This document shows, in pieces, positions 5,023 to 5,208 of a stretch of 5,208 nucleotides of DNA. Made by a program: the position numbers and the translations under genes. The stretch is from an uncultured Clostridia bacterium (GTDB lineage Bacteria; Bacillota; Clostridia; Christensenellales; UBA1242), in the NCBI GenBank assembly GCA_947303145.1, contig CAMYXB010000069.1, positions 1 to 5,208 of the forward strand, read 5' to 3'. The stretch's first letter is position 1, and the number at the start of each line of letters is the position of its first letter. The notes below the pieces were generated by a model that was not told where the DNA came from, did not search any database, and saw only the letters and a list, made by a program, of their open reading frames with translations.

Positions 5023-5029
5023 AAGGAGA
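5023..5029 (+). promoter_or_regulatory. Ribosome binding site that selects the GTG start of the next gene
   Basis: AAGGAGA lies just after the ABC-F stop codon. The ATG it overlaps at 5029 is followed at once by TGA, and the GTG at 5031 is too close. The in-frame GTG at 5037 is seven bases downstream and is therefore the likely start. Confidence 0.7.
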
Positions 5030-5036
5030 TGTGACG

Positions 5037-5208
5037 GTGACAAAGATTTTTCTAGCAGATGTGAGAGCTCTCTGTGACGAAAGTGTCTTCCGCCACTTCT
5101 TTTTTGTTGTCCCAAAGTCTAGACAAGACAAGATAAACGGCATAAAACAACAAAAAGACAAGGTTCTCTCATTGGGTGCAGGCACCTTGCTAGATATTGC
5201 TCTAAAAA
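5037..5208 (+). CDS. 4'-phosphopantetheinyl transferase (Sfp-like), N-terminal part, cut by the window end
   Basis: An open frame starts at GTG 5037 and runs 57 codons to the window end without a stop. The protein begins (M)TKIFLADVRAL, continues through VPKSRQDKINGIK and reaches KVLSLGAGTLLDIAL. This is the N-terminal pattern of Sfp-type 4'-phosphopantetheinyl transferases: KIYLADV-like strand, R-x-x-K-I helix, then SLGAGLLL. These enzymes transfer phosphopantetheine from coenzyme A to a serine of acyl or peptidyl carrier proteins, in the cytoplasm. The metal-binding and catalytic motifs lie further on and cannot be checked. The gene begins 18 bases after the ABC-F stop with no promoter or terminator between, so it is probably co-transcribed with it. 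The short visible part limits certainty about whether it serves primary fatty-acid or secondary metabolism. Confidence 0.78.
   Translation, partial: MTKIFLADVRALCDESVFRHFFFVVPKSRQDKINGIKQQKDKVLSLGAGTLLDIALK

Noticed and set aside
4275..5126. 13-bp repeat AAGTCTAGACAAG in the ABC-F and transferase genes
   Set aside because: Both copies encode KSRQ in unrelated proteins; shared codon choice explains the match.

Overview
The window looks like chromosomal DNA from a low-GC Gram-positive bacterium (Bacillota, probably an uncultured Clostridia-type lineage). The evidence is strong purine-rich ribosome binding sites, sigma-A type promoters with 17-bp spacers, frequent AGA/ATA codons, very AT-rich gaps, and protein families typical of that group. 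The lineage is inferred; there is no rRNA or marker gene to fix it.

Left part (1-540, minus strand). At the very edge lies only the ribosome binding site and ATG of a gene that continues outside. Then come a strong terminator, a 60-residue zinc-ribbon protein with its own near-consensus promoter, a second strong terminator, and tRNA-Ser(GCU) with encoded CCA and a near-perfect promoter. These are separate transcription units pointing left.

Middle (540-1207). This AT-rich stretch holds a 66-residue conserved-looking small protein on the plus strand. A likely 50-residue helical microprotein lies on the minus strand. There are also two palindromic sites, one overlapping the probable promoter of the next gene. 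Both small ORFs lack a clear ribosome binding site and sit directly after a -10-like box, so they may be leaderless.

Right part (1208-5208, plus strand). A 722-residue membrane-anchored or secreted transglutaminase-like protein with an intact Cys-His-Asp triad is followed by a 524-residue ABC-F ATPase with its own promoter. Eighteen bases after the ATPase starts an Sfp-type 4'-phosphopantetheinyl transferase, cut by the window end. The ATPase and the transferase are probably co-transcribed, but no functional link between them is evident.

The most interesting point is the ABC-F protein. The elements that form one of its two composite ATP sites are all degraded (Walker A lysine of domain 2, H-loop histidine of domain 2, signature of domain 1), while the opposite site is intact. 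No mobile element, CRISPR array, integrase or defence system was seen.
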